The notes: a model not told the origin generated them from the letters alone. 64,000 bases of DNA from Saccharum officinarum (GCA_020631735.1 CM036168.1:97692932-97756931), one strand, 5' to 3'. Shown: positions 11,901 to 23,404, counted from the stretch's first letter. Numbers and translations are program-made.

Positions 11901-13810
11901 CAATTCAAAAACCTAAACGGGCCTGAATTTAACCGGCCTGCTAAGGCCTTGGACCCTTTCGGCCAACAGGCCCACCTAGTGGCCCGAAGCTGAAAGCGAG
12001 GGAGGGGCGCGCTGACAAGAGGGCCCCACTCGTCATACACACGCCGAGCAGGGGAGAGCTCCGGCGAGCGGTTTCTCGCCTCCCACGACGACTTCGGCGA
12101 GCCCGAGGGCACCGGCGTGCTCACCTCGACTGTGCGCATCTATTGGTGTAGCTAATTGACACTTCTACCGTGACTAGGGGGTGGCGGCGGCAATGGCGGC
12201 CACGGCCGCGGGCTTGCCGGCTCCGGCGAGTTAGCTGTGGCTTGACCCCAAACGGCCTACCTCACGAGCATCAGCACATCGAGGTGGACACAGAACACCA
12301 GAGAGGAGAGGCGGTAGGGGCACCGAGAAGCACGGCCATGCGCGAGCTTGGCTGGCAGAAACAATGGCGATCGCGGTGGAGGCGTAAGCTCGGCGAGCTC
12401 TACCGGAGGTCAAACGGTCATGTGGTGTGGTCAACGATGTAGAGGAGCTCACGGTGCGTCTGTGGCTACGAGGAATCGGGTGGTGGTGCTCGGCTGCGGT
12501 GGATTTGTGGTGGCGATGGCGGTCGCTGCGCTCGGCTTCCGCTCTCGCGTGGTGAAGGCGACATGGAGGGGAAAATGGCGAGGTAGTGTGAGGGTGAGGG
12601 GGCGACTCGGCCTTCACAGTGTGCATGCGCTCGCGACGTGAAGATACTGGCAGAGCACGAACGCCACGTGGCGGCGTCGCTCTGAGCTCGGTCGCCACGA
12701 CAGCGTCGCTGTCTGAACCTCTGAAATGGAACCCGAGATGATTGACTGACAGTGCGATTTTGGTGTCGATTAACTCACAAATGAGCTCGAGTTAGTGAAA
12801 TCTCTAATTAGCAAACTTGTAGACCTATGTGAGTACTACAAGTTTGTCAAAAAGATCATGGATTGTTTCGGCTTCGTTAGTGAGATACAGTGCCCTAAAG
12901 TGAGGCACATGAAAACTGAAATAGAGTTTCAGTTACACCATGACTGAAACCCGATTCTCTAAGCACTCTATCTCCTAAACCCTTGAGAACTAGGTGATGG
13001 TGTTATTGACAATATGGTAGAGCTAAGTGAGTGCTACAAAAGTGTCAATATGGGTTAGGGCTGGTTTGGTCTAGTTTTCAAACTACAAGCTCCCAAAGAT
13101 GGGTACTTGGAAACTGAAAAGCAGTTCTAGGACTTAGAAAAATTCTAAGTGTGTAAACAGCCTTCCATTCCCACATGTGGGCCATGTTTGGGCATGATCC
13201 AAGCTTTTTCATGAGATGACCCCAAAACAACTTTTGTTCCTCATGAAATTTGGCACAAACTTTGTTAAGGTTGCTCTCACATGCAAAGGCTCTAGGTTAG
13301 ACTTTCTAAAAGGTCAAACAAAGAAGGTCCTAAAGGTCAACTAGTCAAAGCATGAGTCAAAATTGGAATTAGGGCATGACATAAACATAAACCCTAGGTC
13401 AAATTGCTTAACTAACATGATAAAAATATTTCCAAGCAACAATTTACCCAATAGCATCTCATATGAGCAAAAGTCACATCAAAGTGCATTGAAACATCAC
13501 CAATCAAGCTAATGCAACATTATGTTGCATGCATGTGTTGCATGGTTTAACTAGGCATGTTGCATGTGTTTCATGATCATGTTTCAAGGTGTTGTGTCAC
13601 ACATCACACTACCACAAGTGTTGTACACACATAAGCTAGCATTAATAAACAAACATATACCTACACATGCATTCAATCATGGATGTTGCAACTGTTGCAA
13701 GGTCATGTTTCAAGAACAATGCACATGAAATGATGATGCTTATGGTAATGCCATGCTATGACCATGCTCAAATGATGCTAAAATGCAAGGCAAACACCTG
13801 GGGTGTTACA
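8934..13810 (-). repeat. Full-length 4.9 kb LTR (5' LTR)
   Basis: It starts on the minus strand with TGTAACACCCC at 13810 and ends with CCGTTACA at 8934, two bases before the primer binding site. The part near 11900-12700 is GC-rich and has long open frames on both strands, for example minus 12231-12698, but these match the corresponding LTR1 region and have no recognised domain, so I do not call them genes. The block 9721-12287 is the part missing from the other LTR. Confidence 0.88.
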
Positions 13811-15336
13811 CTTCCCTGACTAAAAACCTTTTAGTAAAACAATTTTTCCTTAGATTTTTGGGAATGTTGAAATATCCATAGTATCTTTCTTTTTTTCCTT
13901 CCTTTATTTTCATCCCTTATTTATCTTTTATTCCTCTTCTTTCCTTTCCTTATCCGGTATCCCTACTCTGTGTCACCACCCTCCCCAACACAATCTGCCA
14001 CCACTGGTGCCCTCAATCTTACGACGTCATGTCGACACCACGCTGAAGACTAACGGTGTGGCACGGGATCCATCATGCCACATCACCTCTGACGCTCCTC
14101 CGCCAAAGGACCATGTGAAACTTCCATTGCCCCTTCGTTCGCACCAGCGCCAAGGAAGAAGCCAGTGGTGGGCATCCACGTCCAATGCGTGCGTGACTCG
14201 TCAGGGAGCAAGTGGAAGCTGGTTTTTTCAGCTCCACCATTCGCCCACCCCCTTGTGAAAGCGTATTTTCGTGACTTCACATGTGGAGCTACCGCTGTTT
14301 GGTTGTGGACATATTGAGCGGCTCTAGGAGCCTTGTTCTTCCTCGCTAACTCCAATTCTCCTACCCCTCTACACTAACACATTCCACAACCACTGCTCAA
14401 AGCGCCGTTTAGTATTGCCCCTAGTCCATTGTGATGTATTCCACAACAATTTCACACAAACCTCATGATCCCTAGGAGGCAGAAACATTTTACCTTGCAT
14501 GGACCGCAAGCGCCTCAAGAAGGGAAAAGGGAACCGTGAGATTTAGGGTGCGTTTAGTTACCTGCTTCCACGCAGCCCTGGCTCGCAATCACGATTGATG
14601 GTCAGGCGAGCACCAGAACCTAGCCGGTGACATGCCTACCGAGAGTCCGAGACTAGATCCTAGGAAACAAATCCCATTTTTGTTTCTTCGGAGCTTATTG
14701 GTTCCCGTGGGCGCAATGGCGCACACCTGTGGCTCGGTTGAGAGACAGCGAGCACAAATGCGAGAGCGAACGAACAACCAAACAACTGATGTGTTGGTCT
14801 AGCATATCTACTCATTGAGTCATCAAATAGATAAAAATGTGTTGCATACATCAAGCATGTCTCACCTCCAGGTCCTCAGCGCGGTCCGTAGGAACGAGAC
14901 AAGCTCTCCTGGTCACCGAACCAATCAGCTCTTACGCGAGCCGAGAGCCGAAGGCCCGCGGCAAAGGCTGGGAAGCCGCGGCCCCCTCTACAGTGCGTAG
15001 CACGTTGTGGTGTGGTGCGCCATTGGATGGGATGGAAGACTGGGAGCTGGGGCGGGGGCAGCGGATCCCTCGTCGCGAGAGATCGCCGAGTCCCACCACG
15101 TCGCGGCGCAAGCTCCGCGCAGCTCGTGTCTGAAGCCAAATGCAAGGTTCCTTCCGCAACGGGTTCGCTAGCGCCCCTCTCTGCTCGCTAGCGCCGTTGG
15201 GTACGGGAGTGCCGAGTGGCGACCGCCGACCGGGTGCTGCCGCGCGTTGCCCCCCTGCTTGGCCTCGTCCCGTGGCGCACACGTAGCGTCTGCCGACAAC
15301 AAGTGGCGAAGTACCGTGAGCGCTACATGAACATGA
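13811..15336. other. Intergenic, one weak MITE candidate
   Basis: I see no gene. A possible MITE lies at about 14545-14785: it begins GGGTGCGTTTAGTTACC and ends near a GAACAACCAAACAAC, which are imperfect inverted ends, but no target duplication is clear. The part 14870-15290 is GC-rich with overlapping open frames on both strands and no recognisable domain. Confidence 0.5.
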
Positions 15337-15344
15337 CTAGTCAG

Positions 15345-18300
15345 TCAACCTGGGCGTTCGGTTATAACCGATAATTCGGTTCGGTTAAAAAAATTAGGTT
15401 TCCAGCTTGCAGCCCCCGATCGGTTATCCAGAAAAGTGAAAACCGTAGAATTCGGTTTCGGTTTTTTCATTTCGGTTTTCGGTTTTAACCATAATAACCG
15501 AACATAATGCCAGCAGCGGCAAAAATGCAGAATTACATCAAAATCAAATGATTGCAAGCAACAAATATATATTATATATCAAGTCTTAACTCTTAAGCTG
15601 TCAAGACGACAATCAGCAGCATCCCAGCAAGAATTAAAAAGTAGTGCATCTCACAGTACACAAATCAACAAGCCTCAAACAACAGTACACGATTACATAG
15701 ATTCAAGAGTTCTTCATTATTCAAACAGTAGACACCTAGCACCCAGCCCAGCAGAAGCAGGCGAGTAGCAGCATGCATGCCAGTGTCCATACACCAAGAC
15801 ACCAAGTGGGCAAAGTACTGGAGCATCAGCAGTCCTGCAGCCATCAAGTGATCTTAGCAGTCCAAGTCCAAGAAATATTAAACAGATGAATATGCAAAAC
15901 CTGCAATAGAAATATACCTTCTACCAATTGTTCAAGACACAGTAGCTGGAGTATCATCCTTAGAAATGGAAAGGCCACCAAGTTCTAAAATAACAGATGA
16001 TGATGATCTAAGTTAGTACAGTGCTGTGTATGAATCGTGGAAGCATATTAGAAGCAATTAAGAATATGTTACCTTCCTCAAGCAAAGCCATTTGTTCGGT
16101 GTCCTCTTCAACACTAACATATTTTCCTCCACCTCCACGAAGCCAATCATTTGCACAAATGAGGCGCTCAACCATTCTTGGGGTTAGTGAGGTCCTAAAG
16201 TCATCAAGAGTTCGGCCACCAGCGCTAAAGGCTAATTCAGAGGCAACTGAGGTGATAGGAATTGCCAACAGATCACGGGCCAACCTAGATAATATTGAGA
16301 ATCTTGTTGCATTGGTCTTCCACCACTTTAGAATGTCAAAGTATTTTGTGTCCGGCTCATTATCTTCTGATAGATACTTGTCTACCTCAGATTTGACAGT
16401 GCCACCCTCACTGTTAATCTGCTGATCCATTTCCATCCACCTACTCTTCTTTTTGCCATTTTCACTTGTAGATGCAGACTCAGTAGGTTGTGGTGCCTTA
16501 TCTTTTGGGGCATACATTCCCTTGTACTCTTCAAACACAACATGAAAATAAGTGTTCACTGTTTCCCACACTTTGTCTCCTATTATATCCCCAAACATCA
16601 CCTTAATTCCTATTTTAATGCAATTTGACAGTTTATATCTAGGATCAATAGCAACACAGAAGAAAACATTAAAGTTGAGCAGCTGATCCCCCTTATCTTT
16701 CTCTCCTCTCTTCTCTCTGTCCCCCTGCCTCTCACCATACTTCTCCCCCCAGTACTTGTAGAACTTCACTAGCATTCTTATAGCCATTTCCTTGCTCAAG
16801 TTGTCTTCACTTAGACCCATTTCTCTTAGCAATAGTAATACTTCAGCAATCTCATGAAAATAAGTGTGAGATGTTGGACGACTTTGTACAGAAACACGGA
16901 GAGTGAGGTCATAAAAGTGTTCAAGAAAATCAGTCATCTTCCTAGCCTTCTCCCAATCTGCTTTTGTTGGTACCCCTAGACCATTCTCTTCTTCTAATTC
17001 TAATATTTAGTATGGGTCTTCATCACTATATCTTTTAAATGCTTTCTCGTACTTCTCTGCAGCATGTAACATAAGGTACGTTGAGTTCCATATCCAAGTT
17101 CAGAAATGCTTTGCTCTGTACCTTGGCTAACTCAGCACATTTCTTAAATTTTACCAACCTAGATGATCCACCCCTGATGAACTTAACTGCAGCACGGACA
17201 TGCTTAATTGATTTATCAATTTCCTTCAAGCCATCACCTACTATTAGGTTGACAATATGAGCAGCACATCACATATGCAGGTACTCTCCTTCAGCAAAAC
17301 AACCTTTTGACTCATTCAAGATCCGCCTCATGTACTTGACTGCATTATTGTTTGCACTAGCATTGTCTAATGTTATTGTAAAAACCTTCTCAATGCCCCA
17401 CTCAGCCAAGCAATTCTCTAATGATTTCCCAATGTCCTCCCCTCTATGCCCCTTAACTAAGAAAAAATCAATAATTGCTTTCCTAAGATTCCAATCATTA
17501 TCAATAAAATGGGCTGTAACACACATGTAGTTTTGGCTATTCTTAGCAGTCCATGTGTCAGTTGTGAGGCAAACTCTTTCACAATTGTCCTTAAAAAATT
17601 TCTTGAGCTTTTCTTTCTCATCTTCATATACTTTAACACAAGCTCTAGTGACTGTCCTTCTAGATGGCAGAATAAATCGTGGACATGCTTCTGCCAAGAA
17701 TTTTCTAAGACCAGAACGTTCAGATAAGACAAATGGTTGTTCATCTTCAATTATCATCTCAGCAAACAACCTTCTAAGTCTATCTGGATCAAATTTCCAA
17801 GTGGTTATAAAACCAAGATTACTAGTGCCAGCACATGGTGTCAGTTGCAAAGTTCCTTGATTATCAACTATTGGTTTGTTAGGATTCTTTCTGCATATTT
17901 TCAGATGAGTTTTCAAGGATGACGTACCATTTGTTCTTGAGCCACAATGAAATAGCTTTTCACACCACTTACACTTGGCTCTCTCTTCCCCATTGTCGAT
18001 TTTGACCTTGCTGAAACTTTCCCATACATCAGATCTCAGAGCCATGGGTTTCCTTTTCCTGGATTCTTCAACAGCTTTCTCTCCATCCTTGGTCTGTTGC
18101 TGCTCCTTGTTTGCATCTATCACACCAATCACTGACGCACCAGTCGTTGACGCTCCAGCTTCAGTTTCTTGAGTTTGACTCTGATTAATCTCACAAGCAA
18201 CAGTTTCATCTGTGTCCCCCATCTAGAAATGAAATGATTCAAATCAGGACTTAAGAACAGCAAGGAGAAGAGAAGACAAGAAGAAATGAAGAACTGAGCT

Positions 18301-18958
18301 CGATCTAAATTTACATTGGAGGACTGCTCCGTCCGCGCTGCCGTTGTGTTGATCAGAGAACTTCACGAGGGTGTTGCCAGCCACCTTCGCCTCACCGTCC
18401 AGGACTCCAGGCGGCCACCACGACCTGCTCCCGTGCTCCGCAGACCACCGCCGCCCGCGACCTGCTCCCGTACTCCGTCCGCGCAACCTGCTCCTCACCG
18501 GCCACCGGCCCCACCCACCGCGACCTTCTCCTTACCGGCCGGCCACCGAGACCTGCTCCGTTCGCGGTCGTCGCGCCGCCGCCGCCCGCCGGCCGCCTCT
18601 GGTTTAGTTAGGGTTTGGGTGTTCGGTGTGGTGTGGATGGGGAATGGGGGCGCCTGAATGCGGGATGTGGGGACTCGGGGTCGGGGGTCTTGTAGGCTGC
18701 AGCGCTAGGATGGGCCGTCGTGGCCTCATGGTGGGCTATGTCGGGGTCGGGGGGATTTCTCATTTCTGTCTGCGACATGTTATTTCGGTTACTCGGTGAT
18801 TCGGTTCGGTTTGACCATAAAACCGAAGCCGAGACCGAACACCGAACAACACAAAAACCAAAACCGAACCCGCAACCGAAAACGGGACAAACCGATATTT
18901 CGTTTCGGTTCGGTTCGGTTCGGTTTGCGGTTTGCGGGTAAAAAAATGCCCAGGGTGA
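15345..18958 (-). mobile_element. hAT DNA transposon, 3.6 kb, with 8 bp TSD
   Basis: The terminal inverted repeats are TCAACCTGGGC at the left and, reverse-complemented, TCACCCTGGGC at the right, one mismatch in 11. The element is flanked by a perfect 8 bp duplication CTAGTCAG (15337-15344 and 18959-18966), the length expected for hAT elements. Both ends carry arrays of TTCGGT/ACCGAA just inside the termini (about 15357-15505 and 18780-18932), the kind of subterminal repeats that hAT transposases bind. The minus-strand transposase (16008-18222) is broken, so this copy is no longer autonomous. Confidence 0.9.
16008..18222 (-). pseudogene. hAT transposase (BED finger and dimerisation domain), broken
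   Basis: The first part (18222-17269, 317 codons) has an N-terminal BED-type zinc finger near residues 60-115 (CKWC ... HLKIC) and then the catalytic region with LTTDTWTA-like and ITLDNASANN motifs. The frame then meets a TGA at 17266-17268, right after HM, which looks like a decayed Arg codon (CGA to TGA). A small deletion with frameshift lies near 17078-17090, where the conserved RWNSTY-type motif is lost. Another stop (TAA) follows near 17008-17010. The last part (16937-16008) reads cleanly through the hAT dimerisation domain (DLLAIPITSVASELAFSAGG and RMVERLICANDWL). It would act in the nucleus, cutting and joining the element ends. Confidence 0.9.
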
Positions 18959-19059
18959 CTAGTCAGTCTGCTCCGCCTTCTCGTTATCGTCGTCATCACA
19001 GCTCGCACGTCAGATGAACTGAGCTAGTACCGTATTCCGGTTCGGCAGATTACACATTA

Positions 19060-19306
19060 GGCACCGTTTAGATGCCAAAAAAAATTTTGCCAAAATTTTC
19101 AGATTCCCCGTCACATTGAATCTTTGAACACATGCATGAAACATTAAATATAGATAAAAAAAATAAAACTAATTACACAGTTTAGACGAAATGGACGAGA
19201 CAAATCTTTTAAGCCTAATTAGACCATGATTGGACAATATTTATCAAATAACAACGAAACTGCTACAGTAGTATTTCGCCAAAAAAAATTGCCAACTAAA
19301 CAGCCC
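19060..19306. mobile_element. Tourist-like MITE, TSD TTA
   Basis: The ends are GGCACCGTTTAG and the inverse of GGGCTGTTTAGTT, with TTA on both sides (19057-19059, 19307-19309). The body contains the family signatures CCGTCACATTGAATCTTTG and AATTACACAGTTTAGACG. A 3 bp T-rich duplication and GTTTAG-bearing ends suit PIF/Harbinger Tourist-type elements. Confidence 0.75.
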
Positions 19307-19405
19307 TTAGTTCAACGCTACGCTCAACTAAAGTATAAGTTCACGTGGACGAGTAAATTTATGTGACACCAAACTGCCATTTCGGTTCGGCAGATTACAC
19401 ATTTT

Positions 19406-19620
19406 GGCCGCGTTCACTTGCCATGCATACTCAAAATATTTTCTCTTCTACCCGTCACATCGAATCTTTAGACGCATGTATGAAGCATTAAATGTAGATA
19501 AAAAAAACTAATTGCATAGTTTGTCTGTAAAGTTCAAAACGAATCTTTTAAGTCTAATTAATCCATGGTTGGACAAATTTTACCAAATAACAACGAAAAA
19601 TGCTACAGTAACTTTTCAAC
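19406..19620. mobile_element. Tourist-like MITE of the same family, right end truncated
   Basis: The body shares the CCCGTCACATCGAATCTTTAG, GCATTAAATGTAGATA and CTACAGTA signatures with 19060-19306. The right end runs straight into the next copy. The 20 bp before it (GGTTCGGCAGATTACACATT) repeats the flank of the previous copy, so the pair may come from a local duplication. Confidence 0.55.
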
Positions 19621-19623
19621 CAA

Positions 19624-19890
19624 GGGTGTGTTTAGATGGGTGTAAAGTGGGTGTAAAGTTCCTGTAGCACTTTTCGTTGTTATTTGGTAAAATTTATCCA
19701 ATCATGGACTAACTAGGCTCAAAAGATTCGTCTCGACATTTACAGATAAACTGTGCAATTAGTTATTTTTTACCTACATTTAATGCTCCATGCATACGTC
19801 CAAAGATTTGATGTGACGGGGAATCTTGTAAAATTTTTGAAATTTTGAAGTATCTAAACACTGCCCAAATTTTATCAACTAAACACAGCC
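19624..19890. mobile_element. Tourist-like MITE, opposite orientation
   Basis: It begins GGGTGTGTTTAGATGGG and ends AACTAAACACAGCC. The internal signatures appear as reverse complements of those in 19060-19306. The target duplication is not clear. Confidence 0.65.
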
Positions 19891-20107
19891 TTTACTACCA
19901 ACAGTTCAACAAGGACCCGACAAAGAAAACAGTCATTGTCATTTTGAGTGTTCAGAGCATGGAAGCGTAGAGCAGGGGTAACAGTAGAAGAATTATGCTG
20001 CTACAGTACAAAACATCGGTCCAATCTCCGGTTTGGACCTTTCCGGGAGCTCCAACGAACCTGAAAGCTGCCGCTGGGAAAAAAGAGGCGCCATTTGCCA
20101 TTACTAT

Positions 20108-20340
20108 GGGCCGGTTTAGTTGCAAAATTTTTTGCAAAACGATATCGTAGCACGTTTTGTTGTTATTTGTTAATTAGTGTCCAATCATGGTCTAATTAGA
20201 CTTAAAAGATTCGTCTCATCCATTTCGTCTAAACTGTGTAATTAGTTTTATTTTTTTATCTATATTTAATGTTGTCCAAAGATTCGATGTAACGGGGAAT
20301 CGAAAAAATCTTGCAAAATTTTCTAGAAACTAAACAGGGC
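20108..20340. mobile_element. Tourist-like MITE
   Basis: It begins GGGCCGGTTTAGTTGC and ends GAAACTAAACAGGGC. The body has the family motifs (GTCTAATTAGACTTAAAAG, AACTGTGTAATTAG). Confidence 0.65.
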
Positions 20341-20703
20341 GTGCAAAGCAGGAGTACGGAGTACTATCCAGGCTGAGCTTCAAACCTTCAACGGCAACTT
20401 TGCCCACCGTATCGCATTCAAACGCCGTACGAACAACGCCCGTTCGAGAAGAAAGAAGCCAGAGGAATTTCTTGCCTCGCCTATTCGCCGTTTCGCGATG
20501 GGGTATGGACGTATGGCGAACACCGAGCAGCAGCTTTCTAAAACTTTGGCAGCACTCTTAACCAGGCAACAGCAGGTCACCAACCAGAACCAACAACCAT
20601 TCAGTTTCACACAAATGCACACGCATACGTCCTAACGGTCAATTTCACACAAATGCAACCAGAACCAACGACCAAGCTTGTTTCAAATCTCAACTTATGC
20701 TAA

Positions 20704-20950
20704 GGGTGTGTTTAGATGGGTGTAAAGTGTGTGTAAAGTTCCTGTAGCACTTTTCGTTGTTATTTGGTAAATTTATCTAATCATGGACTAACTAGGCTTA
20801 AAAGATTCGTCTCGACATTTACAGACAAACTGTGCAATTAGTTTTTTTACCTACATTTAATGTTCCATGCATGCGTCTAAAGATTTGATGTGACAGGGAA
20901 TCTTGTAAAATTTTTGGAATCTTGTAAAATTTTTGGAGCTAAACACTGCC
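20704..20950. mobile_element. Tourist-like MITE, TSD TAA
   Basis: It begins GGGTGTGTTTAGATGGG and ends GCTAAACACTGCC, with TAA on both sides (20701-20703, 20951-20953). It closely resembles 19624-19890. A short internal duplication of TTTTTGGAATCTTGTAAAA is present near 20920. Confidence 0.75.
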
Positions 20951-21283
20951 TAACTAGTAGCATCCTTTTACCCAAAGTTATTTATCAAACACACATCAGA
21001 TCTGCCTCCAGCGTACGGAGTAGCTTAGGAACGGAAAAGGCAAAGATGTAAGGAACAAACAGCTGTTCTAAATCCTACTGCAACAGCCACCATTAGAGGC
21101 GTTGATTAGCAAATGCTAGAAAAACTGCAAATGGCCACATTCATATTTAGCCACAAATTAACACTAGCTACCAATTAAGATTAACAACTACACACACGGC
21201 TCGTTTCTTATCTCAAGTTTGAAACTAAGAAGAAGAAAGCATCTAATAGTTATCGGGTCGTGACCTCTCTCGGATCTGGGCCG

Positions 21284-22075
21284 TCAGACGTCCGGCGGCG
21301 AGCAGTCGGGGCATCGGACGAGGCCGTTCTCGTTACAGCCGGCGCAGGTGCGGAAGCCGCCGCCGCCCTTGACGCTGTACCGCTTGTGGCTGCCGTTGCA
21401 GCTGCCGCAGAGCACGTACTGCTCGCCGCCACACCGGCCGCAGGCGGCGAGGGAGGCGGCGACGGCGCCGGCCACGACGCGGCGGAGCTCGCCGGCCTCG
21501 TGGAGGCGCCGGACCTCGTCGGCGCCGCCGAGGTGGCGCCCCCCGACGAAGACCTGGGGCAGCGTGACGCGCCGCGGGGACGCGAGGCGCGGGAGGAGCG
21601 CCGCGAGCTCCTGGAGGTAGCGCGGGTCCATGGCGAGGTCGCGCTCGTCGACGGCGACGCGGAGCCCGCGCAGGATGGCGCGCACGGCGCGGCAGTCCTC
21701 GTACGTGCTGCGGACCACGTGGAGCGAGGTGAAGTAGAGCACGACGCGGCGGTCGGCCTCGGAGGCGGCGCCGCCGCCGGCGGCGGACGGCGGCGCCTGG
21801 AGGGTGCGGAGCGCGCGGAGGGCCGAGGCGGCGACGCGGACCCGGTGGAAGACGCGGACGGAGGAGGACGGGGAGGGGGAGCAGGGCGCGGCGGGCGGCA
21901 GGGAGGGCGTCGCGGCGTCGGACAGGAGCAGCGCCTGGAGGTCCTTGAGTGAGGGCGAGGAGAAGGACAGGCGCGGTGAGGCGGCGGCGGTGAGCGCGGT
22001 GGAGGAGGAAGAGGTGGAGGTGGCGGAGGAGGGGGAGGCGGATGAAGGGCGCGTCTTCACCCAGGGCAACCACAT
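21284..22075 (-). CDS. Glutaredoxin-like protein with C-terminal CxxC zinc-finger region
   Basis: This is an intronless gene of 263 codons, intact. After a low-complexity Ser/Ala-rich N-terminus, a glutaredoxin fold lies at about residues 107-205 (RVVLYFTSL, TLPQVFVGGRHLGGADEV). The usual CPYC/CxxC redox site is replaced by YEDC, with only one Cys near residue 128. Four CxxC pairs follow at about 212/215, 223/226, 244/247 and 255/258 and probably bind zinc. This layout is typical of the plant At5g39865-like glutaredoxin family, whose biochemistry is poorly known. I chose the start at 22075 (MWLPWVK) because family members commonly begin near it. An in-frame ATG at 22216 would add 47 residues of no clear character. 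The first 700 bases are very GC-rich, as is common in grass genes. Confidence 0.88.
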   Translation of the reverse strand: MWLPWVKTRPSSASPSSATSTSSSSTALTAAASPRLSFSSPSLKDLQALLLSDAATPSLPPAAPCSPSPSSSVRVFHRVRVAASALRALRTLQAPPSAAGGGAASEADRRVVLYFTSLHVVRSTYEDCRAVRAILRGLRVAVDERDLAMDPRYLQELAALLPRLASPRRVTLPQVFVGGRHLGGADEVRRLHEAGELRRVVAGAVAASLAACGRCGGEQYVLCGSCNGSHKRYSVKGGGGFRTCAGCNENGLVRCPDCSPPDV

Positions 22076-22733
22076 GGGGGGAGATGGGCGAGCGGAGGCC
22101 GGAGATGGGGACGAGGAGGCGGGGATTTGTTCGTTTTTCAGATGGTTTGGGGGCTGACGGGAAGCACGCGGCGGCCGGGTTGCTGTTTTGTGGCCCAAGA
22201 GTATTTTTCTTGGCATGCTCTGTTTTGCGCTCGGATCAGGTTAGGTTTGGAATTTGAAGTGGGGGAGCATTCTTCCTTTTTAGCCCTTGCAGCTTTTTTA
22301 ATTTTCCATTCACTTAGAAAGGAACCTGAAGGTTTTTCCCTGTGTACATATCCTATAGCATATCCTATAGCAGGTTAAGCCGTTAAGGATACTTCTTCGC
22401 CTAAGTACACATGACGCATCGGGTACCCTCTCTTCGAGTTGACTTTTGCTTAGGCTTGTTGAATTGCTTGGCCTAGAGGATCCTTGAGGTAGAACATATT
22501 CTCCTTTAAGTTTGGCAAGAGTAGAGTACCGTGGTAAAGGACATGAAGCACAGGACTAACCTTTCAAGTTCATGAGTCTTTCAGGCTAGCCTCACCTTTG
22601 TTTTGCGGATGTTATACTCTGTTTAGACCTATTAGTGTAAATTTCAAGCATATTTGGATCAACTGATACTGTTAAATAAATTGCTAATAAAAATTGTAGT
22701 TGATCCAACAAGCTAGCTTATTACTGAGCTAAC

Positions 22734-23280
22734 AAAAAAAAAGAAAAAAAAAAGTCCATATCACTACCTCTAAGTTTGGTCTATGTCCAAATAACCTCTC
22801 AAAGTAACATTTGGTTCAATTTACTCCCTCCAACTATTTAAGTTGGTCCAACCAACACCTTAAAGTGATTTTCTTTTTTGTTTCTCTATGTACAAATTAT
22901 ATTTTAGTTTCAAATTTGTGAGGTGTAGAGGACATTGTATTTTGTGTTAGAAAAATGCACTATGAATTTTTCATCATTATGTTTTTATACGATATTGTAT
23001 CTCTAGTGTTAATTTACTATTAAATTTCCTAAGCTATCAAAATAGTGGCAAAAAGTTAAGATATATTTTTCTAAAATAACTTATGATGTCCTTTATCATA
23101 TCACAAAAGTCAATATTAAGACTCAACTAATACGTGGAAAAATAAAAATAACAAATCATGTTAAGGGGTAAACTAGACCCACTGAAATAGTTGGAGGGAG
23201 TAAATTAAACCAAATGTAAGTTTAGGGGGTACTATGGACATATGCCAAACTTGAGGTGAGTAATTTGGACTTTTTCCAAA
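22734..23280. mobile_element. 547 bp MITE with long inverted ends, TSD CTAAC
   Basis: The ends form imperfect inverted repeats of about 60 bp: left AAAAAGTCCATATCACTACC and, reverse-complemented, right AAAAAGTCCAAATTACTCACC, both followed by AAGTTTGG and TGTCCA blocks. The 5 bp CTAAC flanks it on both sides (22729-22733, 23281-23285). It carries no coding capacity. The superfamily is unclear. Confidence 0.65.
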
Positions 23281-23404
23281 CTAACCCAGCTAATAAGGAC
23301 ATACGTCAATAACCAATAACCACCTAACTATAAACTAAGTGGTTCTCTATTAGCCTTAGCTACATTTATTTATCTATTAGCTAGCTAATTACACTATTAG
23401 TAGG

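Larger units (their letters stand above)
912..13810 (-). mobile_element. Tekay-type Ty3/gypsy chromovirus, 12.9 kb, defective
   Basis: Read on the minus strand the order is 5' LTR (13810-8934), primer binding site, leader, gag, CCHC knuckle, protease, RT, RNase H, integrase, chromodomain, polypurine tract, 3' LTR (3222-912). The domain order, the C-terminal chromodomain and LTRs starting TGTAACACCCC are known features of the plant Tekay/Del chromovirus lineage. The LTRs are very unequal (4877 and 2311 bp) because the 3' LTR lacks an internal 2567 bp block. At least seven nonsense codons and one frameshift interrupt gag-pol, so this copy cannot make a full polyprotein. Sequence left of the 3' LTR is not host DNA but the leader of another copy, so the left target-site duplication is out of view. 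The base after the right LTR is 13811 (CTTCC). Confidence 0.9.
19891..21283. other. Intergenic, MITE-rich, 3' side of glutaredoxin gene
   Basis: Apart from the MITEs at 20108-20340 and 20704-20950 I see no gene or RNA. The stretch 20954-21283 lies downstream of the glutaredoxin stop codon and probably includes its 3' untranslated region. Confidence 0.5.

Noticed and set aside
9721..12287. Separate transposon inserted in the 4.9 kb LTR
   Set aside because: No target duplication or element ends at the block borders; a deletion in the other LTR with GG microhomology explains it better.
12231..12698. 155-codon minus-strand frame and opposing plus-strand frames in GC-rich LTR DNA
   Set aside because: The region is repeated in the other LTR (1764-2129), where the same frame is shorter. 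There is no domain, and open frames on both strands are expected in GC-rich sequence.
21260..21952. 230-codon plus-strand frame opposite the glutaredoxin gene
   Set aside because: Ala/Gly/Glu-rich shadow of the GC-rich coding strand; the minus-strand protein has clear domains.
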